Shown: positions 54,871 through 64,000 of the stretch, piece after piece
Layout: the number at the start of each line of letters is the position of its first letter
How positions within the stretch are numbered: position 1 is the first letter of the stretch
Source: Patagioenas fasciata
Lineage: Eukaryota > Chordata > Aves > Columbiformes > Columbidae
Assembly: GCF_037038585.1 (NCBI RefSeq)
Contig: NC_092524.1
Coordinates: 71,510,552 to 71,574,551, forward strand
Direction: 5' to 3'
Length of the DNA: 64,000 bases
The notes under the pieces: model-generated
What the model saw: only the letters and a program-made list of their open reading frames with translations
What the model was told of the DNA's origin: nothing
Databases searched by the model: none
Position numbers and translations under genes: made by a program

Positions 54871-56500
54871 AAATTAAAAAGAAATAAAAAACCAAAGAGG
54901 AAAATGAGAAAACAATAAATAAAAGAGAAAAACGAGGGAATAGTAATTTGGTAAAGGTACCTTTAGTGATTTTGCTGTTTGTGCCTTAGCAATTGTATGA
55001 TTGTTTGTGTCTTTAGTGATTTGTTGTTGTTGTTACTTGTGTCTTGGGTGATTTTGTAGTCCAATACTTATGGTTCACCAATTGTCTGTTATTGTGATTG
55101 TGAAATAGGTAGTGGACAATGGACAGGAGCGATTCGGAAGAAATCCCCCCCGGGCTGTGTTTTGTGACATTGGAAAAGGATCGTTTGACTCCCTGGGGAA
55201 CAGCAACCAGGGAATATTGTAATTAATGGTGGCCACTGTAAATAATATTAATATGCTGCACAGGTCTGGGTGGGTATACCCGAGATGTGTAGTATAGTAA
55301 TGCACTACATGTAATATATAATGAGATATGTTTTAAATCATATATTGTCTATTATATAATGCATATTACACAATACAAAATGTTACATACGCATTGTATT
55401 TGAAAAAGGACAATCAGGGAAAGAAATTGAAACCAGTAAAAGGTTTGTTGACGAACAGATATTGGTGTAGAATACACAGAGAACATTAGATCAGGATTGT
55501 CCCTTGGTGAATGCAGGGTGGCATCCTGATGTCCTTATATCGGGGGACAGGCTGAATTGGTATGGACAGTGCATTTTATACGGGATTGGACACGCTGTGC
55601 CTAAAGCTGTAAATACGCCAAAGCCTTCTGAGATAAAACAGGATCGTCTGTGCCTCATTTGCTACACCCCTTTATCTGTTTCCCAAATTACGATTTAGAC
55701 TGTATTTACCATTGTAAAAATAAAGCTTTCCCCCTTTAATTTTTGTCATGTATTGGAGCCCGTCCTACCTAAACTGTAGAAAAGACAGCAGCCATGTGTA
55801 TTTTTAAATAAAGATTAAATCAAGTCTGCTAGCTCATTATCTTTAAGCGTTCTACTGTGATCACCTCCCTCCCAAGGTTTTGTGTCTATTGTATCAGGGC
55901 CTGACACCCACGGCCACAGTGGATGAATCACCATGGGCACAGCACCAGGACCCGCTTGTTGGTGTCCAGGGTATCCACTCCAGCAGACACTGTTAGTAAA
56001 AGAGCACATCATGAAACTGGAGAACCATCTAATTGTGTCATTATACACATTCACTGCTCTTTTTTCTGCTTTATACCCCTGGTAGCTTTTTAAAATGGCA
56101 CAGTTTGAAAAGGATTTCTGTTTTGGCCCTGCACACGGAGGCTGATTTTCCTTTTCTAGGGCCTTCCACCCGGTTCACCGCACCCGTGTGATCACTGCGC
56201 TGCACGTGGGCAAAATCAGCTGTGCCCTGTGTTTCTCCCGTAAAATAGTAAGAACGCTAATACAATCGTTCCAGGAACTGCCTTCACTGTGAATATTTGA
56301 AGGAACCCACTGCTAATGTATTGTTAATTGGTACTTGTATTATGGATTAGATGCAACAAAAATCCATACTTTCTTTTATCCTTTGCTGTACAGGAGGTGG
56401 TTGAACTTTTCTATAGCAGATTCAATCACCTGTTGTAAAGCAAGATGGTTGTCTCCTGTGAGGAAGCAGGGTAGATTTACCCATGCTCTATAAGCACCAT
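54871..56500. other. Unassigned AT-rich stretch, copy 2
   Basis: Copy of 7,791-9,440 with several small indels. The ORF at 55,504-55,698 is shorter than its partner. No gene supported. Confidence 0.4.
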
Positions 56501-57287
56501 GGATGAGCTATATAGAGTAACAGCTTAAAAACAAACCAACCAGCAACAAGAAGCTAACGATCAAAACAACAAAAGGAAAAAATCCCCAAACAAACCAACC
56601 CAAAAGCGCAGAGGCTCCTGAACGCCCCCTCTCAGTGCTGTGATGTCCGTTTCCAGGGAGCCCGTGGGGTGTCCCCACAACCGCAGACACAGGTGACCCG
56701 GCTGGGTGGTGCCAGCAGAGAACAGTTGGTGTGACCCAGCCCGCTGCGCTGCCCTGGGAAAGCCGGGGACAAAGGGCCGGGCCGGGGCATGGGGAGGTTG
56801 GTTCCAGCTCACGGATCAACTCACAGCGACTGCGGAAACAGCCCCGAGCCGGGACGGGCCCGGCCGTGTGCTCCTGTCCCCCCGCCGCGGGGTCCTGGCT
56901 CTGGACATCGTTGCACAGGATCGTTTGAGAACCGTTCCTGAAGGATGCGCAGCGCCCAGAGCAGCAGCGCCTGCCCGGCTGCTGCTCAGCCCAGGGTAAG
57001 GGCTGGAACTGACCCTGTAGCAGCAGCAGAGCTGCCGCAGCTGCGGGCGAGCCGAGTTACTGCTGCAGACAAGACACGGGGCACAGGGAGAGGCAATGTA
57101 TTTTATTAGGATAGAAGGCATCTTTAGGAAAAAAAAACATTTTAGCAATGTCGGGCTATTATCTTTTATCAGTGTGTCTGCCATGTGCGCGGCTCTGGGA
57201 AAGCGCGTTCGGGGAGCTCGGGCTGCCCACGGGTCAAGAAAAAGCGCCCGCGCTGCGGGGCCCGGGGGCGCTGCGTGACCGCGCTCG

Positions 57288-57323
57288 GTGCTGCCGTCTG
57301 GTGGCCACAGCCCGGAACTGCAG
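57288..57323 (-). promoter_or_regulatory. CTCF-like bipartite site, copy 2
   Basis: Identical to 10,229-10,264. Confidence 0.6.
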
Positions 57324-57785
57324 CTGGGGAGCGGCGCCCGGTGCCCGTGCCGCGGGTAAGAGGGGGGCGCTGCCGCTGCGACCGAGGTCGTGCCCGTCAG
57401 AAAGGGGGGGCAGCGGTCGGACGAGCCGCCGGGAAAAAAAGAGGCGCCCGGCTCTCCCGGGGCGGCCCCGCTGCGAGGGGAAAGGGGGAGGCGGCAGCAG
57501 GAGGAGGCGGCGTCTCCTCAGTCCCGGGCACAGGGGAGAGAAACCTGCCGGCTGGAGCTCCTTACGGCTCTCTCTGTTCACAATGAATTTAAGGGTAGGT
57601 GACCACCCGCCCCCCTTGTCAGCGTAAAGCAAAGGAGCGCGGTTTGTTGTTTCCTTTCAAACGCGGCTGCTGGAAGCCGCGCGGGCAAAGGGCGTGGGGG
57701 GCCCGGCAGGGCGGAGAGCAGACGGGTGAGGGTGCAGAGCGGGCCAATCAGATGGCGCGGGAAGGCTGGGGGGGGGGGCGGATCG

Positions 57786-58105
57786 CTGATAGGCTGCCAA
57801 GGCACGTCAATTGCCATTCTGTCCGCCAATCAGATTGCCGGAGGGGCGGGTGTCAGACGCTCCGTACTGCGCATGAGCAAACTGCGAGTACTGATGGGCC
57901 AAGAGAATGATGATTGACTTGTCTTCGGCAGCCAATCGTGTTGCGGAAAGGGGCGGGTGCTGCTCTCTCCCTACTGCGCCTGCCCTCACTGCGAACTCTG
58001 ATAGGCGGAGAAAATGGTGATTGACGTGCCTAGGCAGGCTATCATTTTGCCGGAGGGGCGGGCGTTGCGGGCCTCTGGGCGCCGGACGGAGCATCCAATA
58101 GGAGG
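57786..58105 (+). repeat. Triplicated ~106-bp promoter-like unit, copy 2
   Basis: Copy of 10,727-11,046. Confidence 0.6.
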
Positions 58106-58913
58106 ACAGCGTGGTGGGGTGGAAAGCAGCCAATCAGCGCGGGTCCTGGCGAGCGGGTCCGTGGTGTCTCGGGGTGGGTACCGGGAATTAACGGGAACGG
58201 GGGTCGGGGCGGCTGTGGAGCGGTTGCTGCAACCGGCACCCGGGGACCTGGAGGCAGTCGGCTCAGGGTAGCCCTTCGTGAGGTCCCCGGAGGCGGCAGA
58301 AAGGAAGGAGGCGACAGAAAGGCAGAGGGGGCCTCCCGCCGCGGAGGTCTCCGGGGCGCGGCGGGTGTCGGTGCCCGCGGAGCCCGGCGGGACGGTGGGA
58401 GAGTGCGAGGGGAACGGAGCGGCGAAAGAGGCGGCAGGTGAGTGCGGCCGCGGCGAGGGTGACCGTGCCGTTGGAACGGGGGGAGTGGGATGGGCCGGCG
58501 CGGTGAGGAGGCGTTCGGTTCAGTTTCCCCCCTGCCCTTACGGCCGAGTTGGCGAAGCCGGTGGGAGGTGTGTGACCCCGAGGGCAGGTGCGCCGAAGGC
58601 TTACGGTCTGGAGCCGTGTGTCCCTCCGGGACAGCAGTCGCTCCGGGAGCGGCGCAGCCCCCGTTAGTCGGGGGGAGACGTTTCAAACCAGAGCTAAGGC
58701 GCGGTGGCAGGCTCGGTGGCGTGGCGGGTCGGGCGCCGCTTCGGCGGGAGCTCGGGGCGAGGCCCGGCGGGTTCTGTGTCCTGTACGCGCGGCTTTCGTT
58801 CCGCGGCTCTCTGTGTGCGTTTTTGTTTCGTTGCGTTTGTTTTCTGGAGTTTATTTTGCGGGGTTCCCGCGAAACGCGGCACGACCGCTCGCCCGGGGCT
58901 GCCGCGGCGGTCT

Positions 58914-58953
58914 CAGTGCTGCCGCCCTGTGGCGAAACTCGGGTACTGCAGCG
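58914..58953 (-). promoter_or_regulatory. CTCF-like bipartite site, copy 2
   Basis: Identical to 11,808-11,847. Confidence 0.5.
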
Positions 58954-59071
58954 CACGGCCGGGGGAAGAGGCGCCGTTTGACCCGAAGCGGTCAGAAGTG
59001 CCAGAAACCAACGCCAGAACCGGCAGGAGCTGCGGCTTCGCAGTTCTGTCAGCATTGATCTTAGGACTCTG

Positions 59072-59992
59072 ATTTTGATGCTAGTCGTTTTTACTTACAT
59101 TACGCTACAGTGTTCTGTTTGGTACTGCTAGTGGGTAACAAATAATTGTGCTGTACCACAACGCGAGAGGATAATATTTCATAGACTTATACTGCCAAAG
59201 AGTTTGCAAGTGTATTGAAAAGGGGGGAATTCAAGAGAAGCTACCAAGTTAATGTATACTGCGATGAAGTTATAGAAGATGTACCCTTCATTAACCGGTT
59301 CACGTGGGGTAAATGCTTTCTGACCGCCTGCACGATGAGGGGATATTTTTCACCTTTTAGATCCTTCTGCATGACAAGAGGGAGACAGAAGATTTAATAA
59401 CACATTGTTTAGAAGCTGAGAGCTTAGTTTATATTTAACTAATAGATGTGTTGTCAGTGAGAAACTAAACATTTATAACTAACTTCATCAATTATTTCTT
59501 AGGTTAAATATATTGTATGTTCAAAATTTAAAACAATTGTAATTAATATGTAGCAACTGTGTGATTATAAGCAATGCAAGAGCATCCAGTCGTGGGAGCA
59601 CTTGCAGAGGACGACCCCCAGAGCTCCCCAGTGCAGATGAAAGAAACATTGCCTGCTTAACGGTGTAATTGACTCTGCTGTCAAGCTTATTTCTCCGTTT
59701 CAGTACGAGCCCATCCGGTGGCCTCACAGGGCTGTGTCCTGTGGCGGTGCTGTGGGGAAGGGGCGAGATGCTTTCCTGCACCGGTGGATGTGTTTGCTTT
59801 TATGCTGAGCGTGTCCTAAACGGTGTCAGTTTGTCTTAATGCTGTCTGGCGTTGCTGCAGTTGCTCTGGTTTTTTGAGGATGCCTTGTGTTTTGGGGTGG
59901 CCCGTTTCCCTCGAATCCTCCGTTAGCTCAGCTGCTCTCCTGTCCCTTCTTCTGACTAATTCCTCTGCTTTCTCCTGCTCTATTTTTTTCAG
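59072..59992. other. AT-rich spacer, copy 2
   Basis: Copy of 11,990-12,910. No gene supported. Confidence 0.4.
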
Positions 59993-60967
59993 AGGCTGAA
60001 CTCTAATTTGGAATTTCTGTGTTTCTGAGGGGGAGCTGTGAACGCCCGATGCTCAGCAGACCCCCCAGCCCAGGCGGGGAATGGAACCTGGGGAGCAGCG
60101 CCCAGGTGGGAGACGCGGCGCCGTCCTCCGTCCCCAGCGTGCGGCAGAGGAGCAGGAGGCGACAGCCGGCCGGGGGCAGACGCCGGGTGCGTCCCCAGCT
60201 CGCCAGAGCTCCCGCCGAGCCTCCTCCCGCGGCCCCGCTCGCCCCGTGCAGCCGCCCCCAGCTCCGGCAGCTCCTGCGAGCCCGTCCCGTGTTCCTGGGC
60301 CGCTCCCAAGCCCCGTCGTGAAGGCGGCAAGCCGGCCCTCGGCACCTCTCCGGTGGCCCCTGCGGAAGGAGCAGGCTGGGGCAGGGGTGAGCTACGGTGC
60401 TAACGGCCGCTGCTTCTTCTCTCCCTCTCCCAGAGGCCGCGCTGAGGATGTGGCCGTTCGCTCCCAGCCCGGGGGATGCCGTTGGCTGCGCCCGCCTCGG
60501 GCTGGCGAGGCTCGTCTGGCAGCGTGGCGGGAGAAGGGACAGGGGAGCACGTCCCGTGCGTGGGCGGGGGCTGCTGCTGCTGGAGCCAGAGAGGTTGGGG
60601 AGAGGTAAAGAGGAAGAAATGCGGGGCCGTCGGCCCAACGTCCGCTTCCTGCGGCGGGCGAGAGAGCGAGCCCCTCTCTCCGGGTGGCGAAGGCTCCCTC
60701 TGCGCGGCGTGCGGCGGGCCGGGGGCCAACGTGCGCGGCAGGGTCCGTGCGCGTATCCTGGAGCGGGACGGCTGCCTGGCGAGCGAGCCAGCGAGGCTCC
60801 ATGTCCCCGAAGCCTCGTCTCGTAGGAGCCCTGACACCCCACCGTGTTCTCCTAGGCTGAGGACGGCCGAGCGCCCCGAGTTACCGGAGAGGAAGGGAGG
60901 AGAGAAGGAGACGGGAGCATCTGAGCTGTTAGAAGCCTCCTGGCAGCCACCGAAAGCGAGAGCCGCT
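59993..60967 (+). other. GC-rich putative exons of an unrecognised transcript, copy 2
   Basis: Every splice-like signal of 12,911-13,885 is kept: acceptors ending at 59,992, 60,433 and 60,855; donors after 60,604 and 60,967. The frame open from 60,081 again joins in phase across 60,604/60,856. No family recognised. Confidence 0.3.
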
Positions 60968-61032
60968 GTGAGTCCCTGGCCCTCGGGGCCTCGTCCCCGG
61001 CTTGTGTGTCCTGGTGCCTCCCTGCCCCTCCG

Positions 61033-61419
61033 TCTCCTTTTTCCCCACGCTTTCTCTGGCCCGTTCTTTTCCCTGCCATTAGTTTCCTCTCTGTGTCTGT
61101 ATGTGCTGCTCTGTCTCTTTCCTTCCTCCCTCCCTTCGCCGTCTCTCTCTCTGTGCCTTTGTCGTGCTCGGCGTTGCCGGCTTTCTTCATTCCGTACGGC
61201 GCTGTTCCCGTCCTCGTTCACGTTCTGAGCCTTTGTGCCGCCCCGTTTTTTTTTCTCTCTTTTTATTTTCTTTTTTCCTGTCCTCCGTCTCTCCGCGGGG
61301 CTCCTCATTCCTCTCTTTCTTCCTCCAAGCCCCTGTGTTCCCCGCGGTCTCTCGCTCTGCCATCGTTTTTGCCTGTTGCCCTCTCTCTTGCTTCCCGTTG
61401 ATAGGAGGAACAAAAATCT
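61033..61419 (+). repeat. Pyrimidine-rich tract, copy 2, first part
   Basis: Diverged homologue of about 14,090-14,300. It is GC-richer than its partner, which often has T where this copy has C. Confidence 0.5.
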
Positions 61420-61935
61420 TGTAGAAAGTCCTTGGCATAAGGCAGCAAGACCAGGCCTAACGGAACAGAAACCTAACAGAGAAACACTAGCTCTGTAGGG
61501 ACTGGAGGTGGGGCAAAGCGGGATGTCGTTGGCTCGCAGGCTGGGAAAATGGGACGTTCCACTAAATGGAGAAGGAGCTACTTGAGTAGCAGCACAAAAT
61601 GACAGCGGGCGTGCTCAAGACATGAGGTCGAGGAGCCAACACCGGGGCAGGGGGCACCGGGCTGCAGGGGCACCGGGGACCGCTGGAGACCCTTGATGGA
61701 CACTGGCATACCAGAGATGGACTGCCAGCGAAGGGTGGGGTTATGGAAAGAACTTCTGTTTAATGCACTAACTAAGCGGTAGAAGCAAATGAATATGCAA
61801 TAGGTGTATGTAAAGAATACCAAGAAGCGTGAATCACACGTACGCTCAAATACAGGGGCCATCCTCTGAGCGTGCGGTGCGCTGTATTGAAATTGCCCGC
61901 CGTTCAACACTTTCAGAACAGCGTTAGAGAGTCTT
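61420..61935 (+). mobile_element. Probable solo LTR of the second ERV type
   Basis: Starts TGTAGAAAGTCC inside the pyrimidine-rich tract and ends near GGTATC. Its last ~50 bases match the R-U5-like segment before the tRNA-Ser primer site at 7,552. The pyrimidine-rich tract resumes beyond it, as expected for an insertion. Exact 3' end and target duplication are uncertain (a 4-bp ATCT is possible). Confidence 0.5.
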
Positions 61936-62205
61936 TTTTGCCGACTTTTTGGTATCTCTCCGCGTCCCGTGGTTCCTCGCCGTGTCCCCGTGTCCCGCTC
62001 CCTGCCCGTGGTCGCGTTCCTCTCTGTCCCGTTGACCGTGCCGGGTTTTTTTCCTCCGTCTCCGCGCCGCTGCCGCCGCGCCGATTTGTTTCTTTCTGTG
62101 CCCTGTTCCTGGTGCTCTTCCGGCCTCTTTTCCTCTGTCCCCCCCGCTGCTTTGATCTCTGCCTTGTTTTTTCAGAGCCCTGTCCCTTTTTTCTCTTCTC
62201 GCTTT
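61936..62205 (+). repeat. Pyrimidine-rich tract resumed, third copy region
   Basis: Clear homology to 14,330-14,440 (GTGTCC.GCTCCCT.CCC block and the following CCGTCTCC). Confidence 0.5.
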
Positions 62206-62480
62206 TGAAGAGAAGCTGCCAAGTTAACGTATACTGCGATGAAGTTATAGAAGGTGTACCCGTCATTAACCAGTTGACATGAGGTAAATGCTTTCTGACC
62301 GCCTGCACGATGAGGGGATATTTTTCACCTTTTAGATCCTTCTGCACGACAAGAGGGAGATGGAAGGTTAAGTAACACGTTGTTTAGAAGCTGAGAGCTT
62401 AGTTTATATTTGACTAATAATTAACAGATGTATTGTCAGCGAGAAACTAAACAATTATAACTAACATCGTCAAATGAAAT
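62206..62480 (+). repeat. Third copy of the AT-rich spacer segment
   Basis: Homologous to about 12,145-12,410 and 59,230-59,490 with more differences. It directly abuts the pyrimidine-rich tract, so the order differs from the other two copies. Confidence 0.7.
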
Positions 62481-63250
62481 AAAGAACGTGGCTTAGCAGT
62501 GCTGCTGACTCTGCCGTCCCGTTTCTTTCCCCGTTTCAGGCGGTGAGCCAGCCGGAGGACCCGCTCTGTCCGGCCGCAGGGCCCGTGGAGCTGAGGACTC
62601 TCTTGGCGCACCCCGGGGATGTCTCTGGAGAGACTCCTCGTCTCGGTCGGATCGCCGCGGGGACGGACGAGGACCTCTGGTGAGAAGTCTTTCTTCTCTG
62701 AAATTTGGGACCGGTCACGTGCTCGCGAACTGTCCGTAAGTCGTGGTACGGAATTTCGGCAGGATAGCGTGGACGGGGTTGCGAGCACCTTAGAGGTATA
62801 CAGTAGTTGCTGTGGAGTTGTTTGTGCGGCCAGCTTTTGGTGTTGGTTGTTCCCGTGCTCCGTTGTGGTGCAAAGCTGGCTCTGTATGTAGCCGTGAAGC
62901 GTACCGTAGTTGGGTTTAATTCTTGGATGTGCCTTGGTTCTGACTATGCACTTGAACACCGAAAACTACAGCAGGAGCTGCTGTGGCTTTAACTTGCAAG
63001 GAGTGTGAGCGTTGTGGAGCCATCTGTGTTGCAGAGTGTCCTAATTGCGGTGCTGAGTGTTAGAGAGATTTGAGCTGGGTACCGGAATTGTTTTGTTTTG
63101 GAGACGGTGGGATAAACTTGGAGTACAACTTGTGAGGGCGGTGTGTCGTGGGTAGGTTTGAGTATTATCTGTGGAGTACTGCTGTAGGTGTTAATAGTTA
63201 TTTGCTCGTATTTGTTACAAGATGAGCCGTGTCGTTCCGTGTGACGCGTA
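62481..63250 (+). other. Unassigned DNA upstream of an ERV gag, possible leader
   Basis: Contains a donor-like CTCTGGTGAGAAG near 62,676. A cysteine-rich open stretch (about 62,965-63,062) has seven Cys in CxxC/CxxxC spacing before a stop and no ATG start. The position before gag suggests retroviral leader DNA. LTR ends were not found. Confidence 0.35.
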
Positions 63251-63440
63251 ATGGGAGGACGGCGTAGTAGCGGTATTCTGAAAAAGAGCCCGTTCGGGTG
63301 TATTTTAGCTCACAGGAAAGAGATTGAGGAACCACCTGGTGATAATGTGAATAGAGAAACCTTGATGAAATCTTGTGAGCAGAGGCCATTGTATAAATTG
63401 GACAAGGAAGGAAAGCCTGTGCGCAAAGCGCGGTGCTGCA
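63251..63440 (+). pseudogene. gag: ERV gag matrix N-terminus (gammaretrovirus-like), fragment
   Basis: ATG at 63,251 opens about 63 codons beginning MGG (myristoylation type) and including GILKKSPFGCILAH and a later PLYKLD, which I recognise as the matrix start of avian ERVs unlike the class II element. It runs into Lys/Glu-module DNA near 63,440 and stops at 63,461. Only a fragment; non-functional. Confidence 0.5.
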
Positions 63441-63579
63441 CCCGGAAGGAGGCGAACCTGTGAGGAAGAGTGATCGAGAAGGAGGGTTGGAGCGCACCTG
63501 TGAGTCAAGAGGGCCCCAGAAAGAAGACACGGGTGGTGGAACCACAGGTCAGGAGAGCTCAAGGAAGGAGAAAGGTGAT
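63441..63579 (+). other. Lys/Glu-rich module, third plus-strand ERV locus
   Basis: Homologous to about 3,139-3,277 (GGAGGCGAACCTGTGAGG onward). Ends at the same base where ERV copies 1 and 2 begin. Confidence 0.6.
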
Positions 63580-64000
63580 TGGGGCAGTATGGGTTTTTCT
63601 AGCTCACGCGCTAATGGAAACAGTTTGGATAATAAAAGAAATGTATTCAAAACCAATAATTAAAGGCAGGGAATGTTTATATGCTATGTATTGGATAGAC
63701 CTGAAGGTGTATTTGTTCCTAGAACAAAGGTGAAGTTACAATGGTAATTAACTGAAGATGTGAATTTCCAGATTGCATTGGCAACATACGCAGGGAACAT
63801 ATCAGTTTATTACCCTCAACATAAACTGTGGGCTGAAATTGGTAATTTACCGTTGTATGGCAAGTGCTGCTGTCAGCAACGACAAGACTGAATTTACCGA
63901 TGCCTCTGGTTGCTCACGTAAAGTTGTAATTACATGGCTAAACTCAGATACCCAGTGTTGCAAACACAAGGTAGAAAAAGGAGACCAAGGGTCAAACAAG
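63580..64000 (+). mobile_element. Class II ERV, copy 3, with large internal deletion
   Basis: Only the first 11 bases of the LTR remain (63,580-63,590). They are joined directly to pol DNA equivalent to 6,343 onward. The window ends within the RNase H region; an FTDASG-type motif lies near 63,895. Same insertion site as copies 1 and 2. Non-functional remnant. Confidence 0.8.

Larger units (their letters stand above)
56600..58970 (+). promoter_or_regulatory. CpG island with promoter-like element clusters, copy 2
   Basis: Copy of 9,540-11,900 with the same CCAAT and GC boxes. The NRF-1-like word is weaker here (TGCGCATGAGCA at about 57,868). A ~39-bp insertion lies near 58,583-58,630. Donor-like GTGAGT at 58,438. 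Confidence 0.65.
47091..61032 (+). repeat. Segmental duplication of bases 1-13,955
   Basis: Co-linear copy at offsets of +47,059 to +47,091; small indels change the offset at about 6,640, 8,100-8,700, 11,520 and 11,920. Most lines show 0-2 differences per 60 bases. It ends in the pyrimidine-rich tract, where similarity falls sharply but does not vanish. Confidence 0.9.

Overview
The window looks like vertebrate nuclear DNA, most likely from a bird. The best evidence is a 3' fragment of a CR1 LINE (about 18,428-19,260) that keeps a 247-codon reverse-transcriptase tail and ends in 8-base tandem repeats. Endogenous retrovirus (ERV) fragments, TATA-less CpG islands and nested satellites fit that reading. 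I recognise no ordinary cellular protein-coding gene with confidence. Nothing looks bacterial, and there is no CRISPR array, tRNA or rRNA gene that I can see.

The window is dominated by tandem and segmental duplication. A degenerate, purine-rich ~55-bp minisatellite builds units of about 1,612 bp. These sit inside larger units of 10,244 bp (25,456-35,699) and 13,471 bp (35,700-49,170). The two large units differ almost exactly by two extra 1,612-bp units. Each large unit runs: a small 84-codon ORF after a 3' splice-like site; Lys/Glu-rich modules; a deleted minus-strand ERV with 6-bp target duplications; then the 55-bp array and a conserved spacer. The window opens inside the tail of another such unit.

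Bases 1-13,955 recur at 47,091-61,032, with most 60-base lines differing at 0-2 positions. This block holds an array tail, the spacer, the 84-codon ORF, a plus-strand class II ERV (LTR, Lys-type primer-binding site, broken gag, dUTPase, RT, RNase H and integrase), a fragment of a second ERV with a perfect tRNA-Ser(GCT) primer-binding site, a CpG island with a triplicated ~106-bp promoter-like element and CTCF-like sites, and GC-rich putative exons. A third, rearranged copy occupies about 61,950-64,000.

Between the duplicated parts (about 13,956-25,450) lie a pyrimidine-rich tract, mostly unassigned DNA with a few isolated candidate exons, a CpG island with octamer, NRF-1-like and CTCF-like motifs, the CR1, and a 52-bp minisatellite of about 30 units that abuts the first large satellite unit.

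My overall inference is a macrosatellite-like, possibly transcribed locus punctuated by CpG-island promoters and CTCF-like sites and repeatedly hit by ERVs. Chromosome, species and function cannot be settled from the sequence alone.
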